Assembly: GCA_964603025.1 (NCBI GenBank)
Contig: CAZRTO010000001.1
Location: 10,265-74,264, forward strand
Length of the DNA stretch: 64,000 bases
Reading direction: 5' to 3'
From: CALFCX01 sp964603025
GTDB lineage: Bacteria; Margulisbacteria; WOR-1; JAKLHX01
In this document: piece after piece, positions 40,230-47,683 of the stretch
Position numbering within the stretch: position 1 is the first letter of the stretch
Layout of the letters: every line of letters starts with the position of its first letter
The notes under the pieces: model-generated
What the model was told of the DNA's origin: nothing
What the model saw: only the letters and a program-made list of their open reading frames with translations
Database searches by the model: none
Made by a program: the position numbers and the translations under genes

Positions 40230-41417
40230 CTACATCACCTCTATTTCGGTATTCATGGCTCCCGAAGCTTTTATTGCCTGCAGTATGGCTATAAGCTCCC
40301 TAGAAGAAGCTCCTATTGCGTTCAGGCTCCTTATAAGATCCCCGAGCGTGGCTCCGCCGCCGACTTCGCTCAAAGGCCTGCTCTGTTCCGTAACTGAAAG
40401 GCTCTGCGCCGGAGAAAGTCCGGAGAGCATGTCGCGGCTGGACGGTTCGGCCACCGTAACCGTAATATGCCCGAAGGTAACCGCGACAGGAGCGATCCTG
40501 ACATTTTCACCTATAACAACAGTACCGGTCCTCTCGTTTATAACGACCTTTGCCCTGACATCAGGGACTACCGTAAGGTTCTCAACCCTTGAGATAAGAT
40601 CAACTATATCCTCCCCTATGGCGGCCGCTACTACTATGGTCGACGGATCTTCAGCCTTCGCATCCATGCCGGCCTGGGCTATCGTATAGGCAACCCTCGA
40701 AGCGGTAGTAAAATCGGGTTCGTTCAATACCACTGAAAAGAAAGATGATGTGCCCACTCCGGACAAAAAAGCCTCTTCGGTAAGAGCCACCGAGGAGACC
40801 GACTCAAAATTAGCGTATACTTCCCTTTCGACTATGGCCCCGTTGGGTATCTTGCCCGAGGTCGATACTTCCGAACCGACGGAAGGAGCCCCGGGAACAT
40901 GGACGCTCCCGACCGATAAAGGCCCCTGAGCCACGGCATAAACATTATTGTCCGCTCCCTGCAAAGGTGTCAGGAGAAGCGTACCGCCCCTCAAGCTTGT
41001 CGCATCCCCCAGCGATGACACTGTCACATCGATCCTCTTCCCGGGCTTAGAAAAAGCCGGCAGATTCGCGGTGACCATCACGGCGGCAACATTTTTGGAT
41101 TTGAACTCCTGGGCTCTCGGGACGTTGGCCATGTTATAGATCGGATTTGTCCCTGAGGTATTGAGCGGTGACGGTCCCTGAAGCCCCATGCGGGTCAAGA
41201 GGTTCGTAAGGGCCTGCTTCGTGAATTCGGTCTGCTGGCTGTCGCCCGTGTGCCTTAGGCCTACCACAAGACCGAATCCCATCAGCTGGTTGTCCCTGAC
41301 CTCGCGTATTGAAGCTATGTCTTTTATCCTGACGGCAGGCGACTGAGCATGGATCTGGCCTGCACAGATCAAGACCGCCGAACAAACAAAAAGAAAAAAA
41401 GCCAGCTTATTTTTCAA
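40230..41417 (-). CDS. flgI: Flagellar P-ring protein FlgI
   Basis: Forms the ring in the peptidoglycan layer. 395 residues with a signal peptide (cleavage after IHA). Motifs: VRIKDIASIREVRDNQLMGFGLVVGLRHTGDS, then NVAAVMVTANLPAFSKPGKRIDVTVSSLGDA, LTPLQGADNNVYAVAQGP and NERTGTVVIGENVRI, with the conserved C-terminal DLIRSLNAIGASSRELIAILQAIKASGAM. A normal P-ring implies a diderm flagellum. Confidence 0.96.
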   Translation of the reverse strand: MKNKLAFFLFVCSAVLICAGQIHAQSPAVRIKDIASIREVRDNQLMGFGLVVGLRHTGDSQQTEFTKQALTNLLTRMGLQGPSPLNTSGTNPIYNMANVPRAQEFKSKNVAAVMVTANLPAFSKPGKRIDVTVSSLGDATSLRGGTLLLTPLQGADNNVYAVAQGPLSVGSVHVPGAPSVGSEVSTSGKIPNGAIVEREVYANFESVSSVALTEEAFLSGVGTSSFFSVVLNEPDFTTASRVAYTIAQAGMDAKAEDPSTIVVAAAIGEDIVDLISRVENLTVVPDVRAKVVINERTGTVVIGENVRIAPVAVTFGHITVTVAEPSSRDMLSGLSPAQSLSVTEQSRPLSEVGGGATLGDLIRSLNAIGASSRELIAILQAIKASGAMNTEIEVM

Positions 41418-41430
41418 TCTCGCCTTCTCC

Positions 41431-42018
41431 TTAAAATATGAAGTTCAGCACTCTCATCAGGATGCCGGGGGATGATGATTCTCCGACTGCCCCCGTACCC
41501 TTTACGGACACTTCCGCATTTGCGACCTGATAAGAATAGACCGTGTTCCATGAAGTTATGTCCTTCGGACGGATCATGCCTGATATCCTGATCTCCTGTT
41601 TTTCCTCGTTCACCGACACTTTGTGCATTCCGTCTATCACGAGATTTCCGTCCGGCATCACTTCCCTGACAGTTACGGCAACCGTGGCCAGCACGTTGCT
41701 GGAACGCGTGGTCGAACCGGAACCTTTGAAAGCCTGGCTCCTCGATCCCTGCAAGCCTGCGGAAGGAGCGATCGTTCCCTGAAGTTTTTGTATGGTATGC
41801 GAAAAACTGGCTCCAAGGCTGTCCTGGTTCTGCGTGTCGGTGCCCGCCCTCTGTACGGCCGATGTGCTCTCAACTATCAGGACCATTATTACATCCCCTG
41901 CTTTGTAAGGCTTTTGTACCACGAAGGGGGAAGAGCTGTTCTCTATCCAGAGAGAGGATGAAAAAACAGCGGAGTTCATGAGCATCAGCATGCAAAACAA
42001 CGCGGCAAATATCCTCAT
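41431..42018 (-). CDS. flgH: Flagellar L-ring protein FlgH, without lipobox
   Basis: Outer-membrane bushing. 195 residues: signal peptide, then SLWIENSSSPFVVQKPYKAGDVIMVLIVESTSAVQRAGTDTQ..., LQGTIAPSAGLQG, VAVTVREVMPDGNLVIDG, and IRISGMIRPKDITSWNTVYSYQVANAEV (parts quoted). FlgH is normally a lipoprotein with Cys at the cleavage site. Here the signal region ends NSAVFSSSLW with no Cys; the only Cys is inside the hydrophobic core at position 9. The protein may be held by the P-ring and barrel contacts alone. 5 nt after panD. Confidence 0.94.
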   Translation of the reverse strand: MRIFAALFCMLMLMNSAVFSSSLWIENSSSPFVVQKPYKAGDVIMVLIVESTSAVQRAGTDTQNQDSLGASFSHTIQKLQGTIAPSAGLQGSRSQAFKGSGSTTRSSNVLATVAVTVREVMPDGNLVIDGMHKVSVNEEKQEIRISGMIRPKDITSWNTVYSYQVANAEVSVKGTGAVGESSSPGILMRVLNFIF

Positions 42019-42023
42019 ATCAT

Positions 42024-42386
42024 CTACTCCAACACTTTTTTTATTTTGTTGTTCTCGTCCACAAGGACCACTTTTGTCTTGAACTTCACGGCGCTTTCTT
42101 CGTCCACCAATCCGTAGGATATTACTATTATCAGGTCGTTAACAACTCCCATTCGCGCGGCCCCCCCGTTCAGGCAAACGGTCCCTGATCCTTTTGGGCC
42201 TTCTATCAAATAGGTTTCAAATCGCTGCCCGTTGGTCACGTTAACGACCTGGACCTTTTCTCCTGACAGCATCCCGGAAGCGTCCAAAAGCTCCCGGTCA
42301 ACGGTAAGAGAGCCTTCGTAATCTATACAGGCCTCGGTAACCCTTAGCCTGTGTATCTTTGAAAGGCATAACTGCCTGAGTATCAT
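42024..42386 (-). CDS. panD: Aspartate 1-decarboxylase
   Basis: Makes beta-alanine for pantothenate and coenzyme A. 120 residues, normal. The self-cleavage site is intact: YEGS with Ser25 (Gly24-Ser25), which becomes the pyruvoyl cofactor. Other active-site residues are visible: SKIHR near the start, NVTNGQRFETY, and CLNGGAAR. It overlaps the flgA stop by 4 nt and precedes flgH by 5 nt, so it is translated as a member of the flagellar operon. No panB or panC is in the window. Confidence 0.95.
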   Translation of the reverse strand: MILRQLCLSKIHRLRVTEACIDYEGSLTVDRELLDASGMLSGEKVQVVNVTNGQRFETYLIEGPKGSGTVCLNGGAARMGVVNDLIIVISYGLVDEESAVKFKTKVVLVDENNKIKKVLE

Positions 42387-43108
42387 ATTGCCTCCACCTC
42401 CCCGGTCCCTACAACCCTTCCGTCAACTATCTTTTTCGATCCAGGGTTCCTAACCCTTATATTAGCATTGATATGGCCGTCTTCAAGCGCCACGCCCCTT
42501 ACCTTGACCAGAATGCCGTTCGAGCTCTTAAAAAGCGTGACCGTATCTCCTTTTTTTACCGCCGGCACTTCTTTGGGCATCCAGTCCAAAACAAGTCCTC
42601 CCCTGGATATCATGGTGGAAGCCTGCCTTCCCAGTGCTTTTTTAGCGTCGACGAGATAGTTGGACGGAAGATGCGTCACGTCCCTTTCGGAATATCCGAT
42701 GTTCTTAGAGGTAAAAATATCTCCCTGGCGTATCCTTGAAGTAGCGACCACAACATTCCTGAATATCCTGATAGAAGTCCTTAGATTGACCCTTTCCTTT
42801 AACTGCGCGCCGGAATACAGTTCTATCGGGACGACAACATCACCGGAAAGCGCCAGGTTCTCCGGATAAGCTATCCTCATCTCCATACCGGCAGATGCGG
42901 GAATCCTGCCGGTCTCACGGAAAGAGATCTCTACCCTGGCCTTATCAAGAAAAGGCGACCGTCTCACGATCTCGCTCTTCACCAGGGTTTCAAACCTTGC
43001 AAGATCCTCGCTGGAGGAATATACCGTACCGGAAAAAACCGCAGAAAAGACCAGACAAGCCGCCAACAATGCGGCGAGAAAACCTCCCTTAACGGAAATA
43101 GCCTTCAA
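42383..43108 (-). CDS. flgA: Flagellar P-ring assembly chaperone FlgA
   Basis: Periplasmic chaperone for FlgI. 241 residues: signal peptide, a variable N-terminal part, then the SAF domain (VVVATSRIRQGDIFTSKNIGYSERDV..LPSNYLVDAKKALGRQASTMISRGGLVL, parts quoted) and the C-terminal GDTVTLFKSSNGILVKVRGVAL..G and IRVRNPGSKKIVDGRVVG. Overlaps panD by 4 nt and follows flgG by 4 nt. Confidence 0.94.
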   Translation of the reverse strand: MKAISVKGGFLAALLAACLVFSAVFSGTVYSSSEDLARFETLVKSEIVRRSPFLDKARVEISFRETGRIPASAGMEMRIAYPENLALSGDVVVPIELYSGAQLKERVNLRTSIRIFRNVVVATSRIRQGDIFTSKNIGYSERDVTHLPSNYLVDAKKALGRQASTMISRGGLVLDWMPKEVPAVKKGDTVTLFKSSNGILVKVRGVALEDGHINANIRVRNPGSKKIVDGRVVGTGEVEAI

Positions 43109-43112
43109 TTGC

Positions 43113-43919
43113 TCATCCTTTCATCTGTATTGCCGAAGTGACCATCTGTTCATAGCTCTGTATAGCCTTGGTGACCGTATCAAAAACCCGCTGTATCATG
43201 ACCATGCGCATCATTTCCGATATCACGTCAACATTGGCCTGCTCAAGGGCTGACTGCTGTATGGCACCAAAACCGGTTTGTCCGGGCGTCCCGAAAATAG
43301 GGTCTCCCGAGGCTTCGGTCTGTGCGTACAGGTTCTGTCCAAGGCTCTTCAGTCCGGACGGATTTGAGAACTTGGCAAGATTGATCTGTCCTATCTCGTT
43401 CAGCTCCAAAGAGTCGTCGATTGAAACAAGGACAGTCCCGTCGAAACGGATAAGGACGCTGGTGGTGCCGTCGGGAAATATTATCGGCGGGTCGAGCAGC
43501 CTTCCGTTAGGGTCTACCATGTTGCCTGCGTTGTCCGAATGAAAGTTCCCGGCCCTGCTGTAGGCTGTAGTTCCGTCCGGCATCCTTAGCTGGAAGAAAC
43601 CCTCTCCCTGGATAGCCACATCGAGAGGGTTGTTGGTTATTTCGATCGTTCCCTGTGAAAAATCCTTCGGAGTGCCGACCACCCTGACACCCAGCCCGGA
43701 CTCGACCCTGTTCTTTGCATTACCTATGTCTTCCCGGCGGTCAAAAGCATCGTCGAGATAATTGGCAAAGTCCTTGTTCACATAGAACATGCTCTCTTTT
43801 TCAACTCTGCCCTTTTTAAAAGCTACCGTTTTGGAGTTGGCCAGGTTATTGGTTATATTGGACATCTCCTCCTCAAAGGTGTTGAGCCCGGTGGCCGCAA
43901 TATACAAAGGTTGGAACAT
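43113..43919 (-). CDS. flgG: Flagellar distal rod protein FlgG
   Basis: 268 residues with the rod/hook family ends: LYIAATGLNTFEEEMSNITNNLANSKTVAFKKGR, VESGLGVRVVGTPKDFSQGTIEITNNPLDVAIQGEGFF (parts quoted), and C-terminal SALEQANVDVISEMMRMVMIQRVFDTVTKAIQSYEQM. Full length and order match FlgG. Follows flgF by 21 nt. Confidence 0.94.
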   Translation of the reverse strand: MFQPLYIAATGLNTFEEEMSNITNNLANSKTVAFKKGRVEKESMFYVNKDFANYLDDAFDRREDIGNAKNRVESGLGVRVVGTPKDFSQGTIEITNNPLDVAIQGEGFFQLRMPDGTTAYSRAGNFHSDNAGNMVDPNGRLLDPPIIFPDGTTSVLIRFDGTVLVSIDDSLELNEIGQINLAKFSNPSGLKSLGQNLYAQTEASGDPIFGTPGQTGFGAIQQSALEQANVDVISEMMRMVMIQRVFDTVTKAIQSYEQMVTSAIQMKG

Positions 43920-43940
43920 GGTCGGGCACCTCCTATGCTT

Positions 43941-44696
43941 TTATTGGACGGGCCTTCCTATCTCTATTATCTTCTGCATATCAGCTTCTCTGTTCTTTAT
44001 TATCTTGGCCGCCAGTTCGTAAGACCTCTGGGTTGTAATGAGATTCGTCATTTCGTTTATTATGCTCACGTTGGACGATTCGATAAAACCTTGAGCGATG
44101 GTCGGGCTCTCATCTTCTTCATACACGACCCCTTGCTGAGGCGACTTAAAAAAAGAATTGTTCACCGAAACAAGAGAGGACGGATCCCTGAATTTCACCA
44201 CCCTTATCTTGTCCACTTCAACATCATCTACCAGCAGCGCCCCATTCCTTGAAACTTCAAACTTTGAGCCTGGAGCTATCGATATCGGACCGGACCGTCC
44301 CATTACGGGAAAATTGCCCGAGGAAGTCAAAAGCCTGCCGTCTTCGTTGATGTAAAAACGCCCGTCCCTGGTAAAGAACTCTCCTTCCCGGGAAAGCACG
44401 ACAAAATATCCGTCACCCCCTATCGCCATGTCGGTGTTCGATCCGGTCTTGAACATGGCCCCGTACCTCATATCGTTGTATGAACCGGTTACTTTAGGGA
44501 TCGCCATAAATGAGGTCCCCCTGTTCTCCTCGGACCTTGTGGCGTTCTCGAGAGCAAGAGGAAATGAGGTCGCAACGACATCGGACTTTCTGTAACCCGG
44601 CGTCTGGGCGTTGGCTACGTTATTCATCAGCATCTTGGCCTTCATTTCGGAAGTCTCAAGAGCGTTTTTGCCTATCTCAAGTATCCTGTCGGCCAT
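43941..44696 (-). CDS. flgF: Flagellar proximal rod protein FlgF
   Basis: 251 residues of the rod family: NALETSEMKAKMLMNNVANAQTPGYRKS, TGSNTDMAIGGDGYFVV, FTRDGRFYINEDGRLLTSSGN and C-terminal ESSNVSIINEMTNLITTQRSYELAAKI. The start is unusual for FlgF, since the first helix ends with the FlgB-like NVANAQTPGYRKSD. First gene of the 15-gene flagellar run. GGCGGAGG precedes the ATG. Confidence 0.9.
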   Translation of the reverse strand: MADRILEIGKNALETSEMKAKMLMNNVANAQTPGYRKSDVVATSFPLALENATRSEENRGTSFMAIPKVTGSYNDMRYGAMFKTGSNTDMAIGGDGYFVVLSREGEFFTRDGRFYINEDGRLLTSSGNFPVMGRSGPISIAPGSKFEVSRNGALLVDDVEVDKIRVVKFRDPSSLVSVNNSFFKSPQQGVVYEEDESPTIAQGFIESSNVSIINEMTNLITTQRSYELAAKIIKNREADMQKIIEIGRPVQ

Positions 44697-44793
44697 TAAT
44701 GCCTCCGCCTGAGTTTAAGTTATATTTATTATACACAAAGACGCGGAAAAAGCAACGTTTTTTTCTTGGAAAAAATCGCGAGGCCTGTATATA
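44697..44793 (-). other. Spacer between flhX and flgF
   Basis: 97 nt holding the flgF promoter. T-runs follow short imperfect hairpins near 44755-44790, but no convincing terminator for flhX was recognised. Confidence 0.4.
44728..44733 (-). promoter_or_regulatory. Promoter (-10) of the flagellar rod/ring operon
   Basis: TATAAT at 44728-44733 with a poor -35 (TTGCTT, 16-nt spacer). The leader of about 26 nt carries GGCGGAGG. No GCCGATAA-like box is seen, so this operon appears to be sigma-70 driven. Confidence 0.5.
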
Positions 44794-45150
44794 TCACTGT
44801 TTCAGTTTACTGTACAGTTTTTTCTTCTTTTCGGCCATTTTGTCCAATTGATAGACGTAAAAAAGAACTTCGGCCACGAGAGTATATAGTTCAGCGGGTA
44901 TCTGAGCATCAAGCTCAAGCTTCGAAAGCAGCTCTGCCAGCTTTGGATTTTCGTAAAGGGGGATCTCATTCTCGTCGGCGATACGGAGTATTTCGTCAGC
45001 CACCACCCCCCTGCCGGATGCCAGCACAAGCGGCGCCGCATCCTTTTCCACATCATACCTGAGCGCGATGGCGGTGCGTTTTTTCTCGCCGGATTCCTCC
45101 AGCTGGTCCTTTTTCTTTATGTTCTTCAGGGCTTCTTTGATCTCTGCCAT
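44794..45150 (-). CDS. flhX: FlhB C-terminal-like protein (FlhX/YlqH type)
   Basis: 118 residues corresponding to the cytoplasmic domain of the export gate switch protein FlhB, without its membrane part: RTAIALRYDVEKDAAPLVLASGRGVVADEILRIADENEIPLYENPKLAELL (parts quoted). The self-cleaving NPTH motif of FlhB is absent; the equivalent position reads EKKRTAIAL. Stand-alone copies (Bacillus YlqH, Helicobacter FlhX) can substitute for the cleaved FlhB fragment. It directly follows a FliK-like gene (1 nt gap), the same pairing as ylqG-ylqH. Confidence 0.88.
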   Translation of the reverse strand: MAEIKEALKNIKKKDQLEESGEKKRTAIALRYDVEKDAAPLVLASGRGVVADEILRIADENEIPLYENPKLAELLSKLELDAQIPAELYTLVAEVLFYVYQLDKMAEKKKKLYSKLKQ

Positions 45151-45151
45151 T

Positions 45152-46495
45152 TTATATCGTGCTATCTATCCTGAAAAGCCTTTCCAAACCGAGCAAAGGT
45201 ATCAGGAACGGTTTAATGCTGCACATCGTCTTGTTGACCCGCGACTGGCACTCTTCGACATTATACCCTTTTTCGGAGAGCTTCCTTTTCAGGTTCACGC
45301 TTTCCGAATCGCACAGTCTTTTTGTGTCCTCTTCTTCCGTGTTAAAGAGCATCTTGACATTATTATCCCTTACGATCACCGATACCACCATTTTCCCCAG
45401 CGCCTCGGTCTCAAGCCCTATGGCAATGTGCGTATCATTCATGTCGACCGCGTTCTTTCTTTTTGGGTCCTGTTTTACGATTATCTCCACGCTTGAAGGC
45501 GGGGTCAGCATGTTGTTAGGTATCTGATAATAAAGGTAGTCGTCCTGCTGCCCCATGTAGCTCTTGGATGCCCGCTGGCTTAGTATGGCCTGCGAAGTAA
45601 GGTTCTCCAAAAGGTCTCCGAGTTTTTTGGATGCGGCGATCACGGCTGACCTGGCGGCTTCGTTCTCAGGCGTGGCCGCGGCTTCTTTGGACAGGGCCCG
45701 GTTCTGTATACCGTCCAGAAGAGAATTGAGGGCCCTGATGTCGTTCATCAGATCGTCACGCCCTATCGCCGAGCTCCCCTCCGTGCCGAACTTATATTTT
45801 TTCGGCAGGTCCTCTATTATCGCCGAGAATTGCCCTATCAGCGATGTTATCTGAGATAAAAGTGCTGGAGGAAATGATGAAGCGTTCATCTGTATGGAGG
45901 CCGAGAGCTGGGCAAGAGAACTGTTGAGAGCCGAAAGCTGGCCGGTCACGTTCGGGGTCTCTGAAAGCTGGTTGGACAGCATTTTTACGGCCTCGGACGA
46001 ATTCGTTATGCCTTTTGTGAGCAGGACCATGGCGGCCTCCTGGGTACTGGAGGATTTATTGGTCCCCTCCGTCATGGCCATGGCTTTTATAAAGTTCTCG
46101 CGGCTCAGCTCCACGCCGAACCTGAGCATAAGCGATGCCAGCTTAACATTGGCTTCTGTCGAAGGGATATTTATGGAAGTAAGGTGTGATGTAACATCGT
46201 TTACGGTAAGTTCCCTGACCGCCTGAGAAGCCGTTGTCGTTGAAGCAGAAGCGGTGGCCGTGGCTGCAGATGTCGAGGACTGCGCCGCAACTGACTGAGA
46301 AGCCTGAGTGGACGATGCCGCCTGGCTAGAGGACTGCGAAGATGCCGATTGGCTGGCAGACTGGGAAGAAGACGAGGTGGTTTGCTGAGTCTGGGTCTGT
46401 GTTTCCTGTTGCGTCTGGCTCTGGGATTTTGTCTGTGGCCATATCACCGGCTTGCCCGGATGTATGCCGCCCGCGGAAGTTTGAAGATCGGCCAT
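45152..46495 (-). CDS. FliK/YlqG-like hook-length-control-type protein
   Basis: 447 residues. The first 90 are a low-complexity Gln/Ser/Thr/Ala tract without structure. The middle is helical (about 95-330). The C-terminus (about 350-425) resembles the Flg_hook domain of FliK: LETEALGKMVVSVIVRDNNVKMLF, then a helix ending LKRKLSEKGYNVEE. FliK measures hook length and switches the export gate by contacting the FlhB C-domain, whose homologue is encoded next. A strong promoter and GGAGGTG precede the ATG. The assignment rests on C-terminal pattern and neighbour, so it is moderate. Confidence 0.72.
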   Translation of the reverse strand: MADLQTSAGGIHPGKPVIWPQTKSQSQTQQETQTQTQQTTSSSSQSASQSASSQSSSQAASSTQASQSVAAQSSTSAATATASASTTTASQAVRELTVNDVTSHLTSINIPSTEANVKLASLMLRFGVELSRENFIKAMAMTEGTNKSSSTQEAAMVLLTKGITNSSEAVKMLSNQLSETPNVTGQLSALNSSLAQLSASIQMNASSFPPALLSQITSLIGQFSAIIEDLPKKYKFGTEGSSAIGRDDLMNDIRALNSLLDGIQNRALSKEAAATPENEAARSAVIAASKKLGDLLENLTSQAILSQRASKSYMGQQDDYLYYQIPNNMLTPPSSVEIIVKQDPKRKNAVDMNDTHIAIGLETEALGKMVVSVIVRDNNVKMLFNTEEEDTKRLCDSESVNLKRKLSEKGYNVEECQSRVNKTMCSIKPFLIPLLGLERLFRIDSTI

Positions 46496-46613
46496 TGGTC
46501 ACACCTCCACAAAATGATATATTCACGGGCGGAAAAAGTCAACTTTTGGGAATATCGCACCCGTATATTGTATATATCGTGTATATCAATGGCAAACTTG
46601 CGGGAACCGATGA
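46496..46613. other. Spacer between rplY and the FliK-like gene
   Basis: 118 nt. Holds the promoter at 46514-46542. The rest is AT-rich (TATATATCGTGTATATC); no RNA gene or terminator recognised. Confidence 0.4.
46514..46542 (-). promoter_or_regulatory. Sigma-70-type promoter of FliK-like/flhX pair
   Basis: TTGACT (46537-46542), 17-nt spacer, TATCAT (46514-46519). Short leader with TGGAGGTG. Confidence 0.75.
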
Positions 46614-47339
46614 TTATTTCTGGGGCTTTGCCTGTGTCTTGGCTTTGGCATCTTCTTGAGCCGGCTGCTTGGCCTTGTCGGCGGCTGCTTGATCTCCCGC
46701 AGCGGCTTCGGCTGCAGGCGCTTCGGCGGCACCAACTTCTATAGAGGCCGCATCCGCAGTGGCTGCTGGAGCAGCTTCCTCTTCGGTCGGAGAGCTGACT
46801 ATGGCCACCGGTTCGTCTTTTGGGGTAAGAATGGTCACGCCCTGAGGAGGCACTATACCAGAAACGTGGATGGATTCCCCTATCTTCAGAGGGGACACGT
46901 CTACCTTGATCTTGTCGGGAATATTACCCGGAAGACATTTAACCTCAAGCTGTCTCATCGAGTGTACGAGTATGCCGCCCTCAAGCTTCACGCCTTCCGG
47001 CTCTCCGACAAACTCGATAGCGACCTTGGTCCTTATTTCCTCCTGCATATTGATCTTCAGAAAATCTATATGCATAACCTGATCGGTCATGAAATCGGTC
47101 TGCAGATCGTGAGCGAGCACCGGTATGGATTGGGACCCTTTCTGGTCCTTTACCACAAGTGATATCAACGCGTTCTTGTTGGCCCCTTTGGAAAAAAGCG
47201 AGGAGAACTTCTTTCTGTCAACCTCTATGTTCAGCGGCTCCATACCCTGTCCGTAAACAACGGCAGGGATGCCCCCGCGCCCGCGGACCCTATTGCTTTT
47301 TTCGTTCCTTAGCGCTACTTCAAGATCAAGATTTTGCAT
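46614..47339 (-). CDS. rplY: 50S ribosomal protein L25 (CTC family)
   Basis: Binds 5S rRNA. 241 residues: an N-terminal L25 domain (LEVALRNEKSNRVRGRGGIPAVVYG, parts), then the TL5/CTC beta domain (IHVSGIVPPQGVTILTPKDEPVAIV). A 50-residue Ala/Glu/Lys-rich disordered tail ends the protein, common in the long CTC form. The ATG lies 8 nt after a TATAAT that overlaps the hisI stop, with no ribosome site, so this mRNA is probably leaderless when made from its own promoter. Confidence 0.95.
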   Translation of the reverse strand: MQNLDLEVALRNEKSNRVRGRGGIPAVVYGQGMEPLNIEVDRKKFSSLFSKGANKNALISLVVKDQKGSQSIPVLAHDLQTDFMTDQVMHIDFLKINMQEEIRTKVAIEFVGEPEGVKLEGGILVHSMRQLEVKCLPGNIPDKIKVDVSPLKIGESIHVSGIVPPQGVTILTPKDEPVAIVSSPTEEEAAPAATADAASIEVGAAEAPAAEAAAGDQAAADKAKQPAQEDAKAKTQAKPQK

Positions 47340-47347
47340 ACGTTCTA

Positions 47348-47376
47348 ATTATAACTCGATTTTCCTGAAAAAACAA
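47348..47376 (-). promoter_or_regulatory. Promoter of rplY inside hisI, leaderless
   Basis: TTGTTT (47371-47376), 17-nt spacer, TATAAT (47348-47353). The -10 overlaps the hisI stop codon. The ATG of rplY is 8 nt downstream. Confidence 0.7.
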
Positions 47377-47663
47377 CTTCTGTTGCCGGTATGGCAGGCC
47401 GGCCCGGTCTGCTTTATCTTGAGGAGGACGGCATCAGCATCACAGTCATAGTATATTTCCATGACTTCCTGAATATTGCCTGAAGTCTCCCCTTTCATCC
47501 AGTATTTTTGCCTGCTTCTGCTCCAATACCAGGCCTTTCTGTCCTTTATGGTCCTCTCCAAAGATTCTTTGTTCATATAAGCCAGCATCAGGACCTCATT
47601 TGTCTCATGGTCCTGCGCTATTGCCGGTATCAAGCCGTCCTTGTCAAATTTAAATTCCTGCAT
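47349..47663 (-). CDS. hisI: Phosphoribosyl-AMP cyclohydrolase
   Basis: Opens the purine ring of PR-AMP in histidine synthesis, third step. 104 residues, monofunctional (no HisE part). Motifs: EVLMLAYMNKESLERT, AWYWSRSRQKYW.KGETSGN, DCDADAVLLKIKQTGPACHTGNRSCF, containing the zinc Cys/Asp ligands (parts quoted). GGAG precedes the ATG. Located 20 nt after dnaE; no other his gene is in the window. Confidence 0.96.
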   Translation of the reverse strand: MQEFKFDKDGLIPAIAQDHETNEVLMLAYMNKESLERTIKDRKAWYWSRSRQKYWMKGETSGNIQEVMEIYYDCDADAVLLKIKQTGPACHTGNRSCFFRKIEL

Positions 47664-47683
47664 AAATATTCTCCGCGTCAGAT

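Noticed and set aside
33786..46495. A virulence-type (injectisome) type III secretion system
   Set aside because: Rod proteins FlgB/C/F/G, P-ring and L-ring genes and FliA are specific to flagella; no secretin or needle gene is seen.
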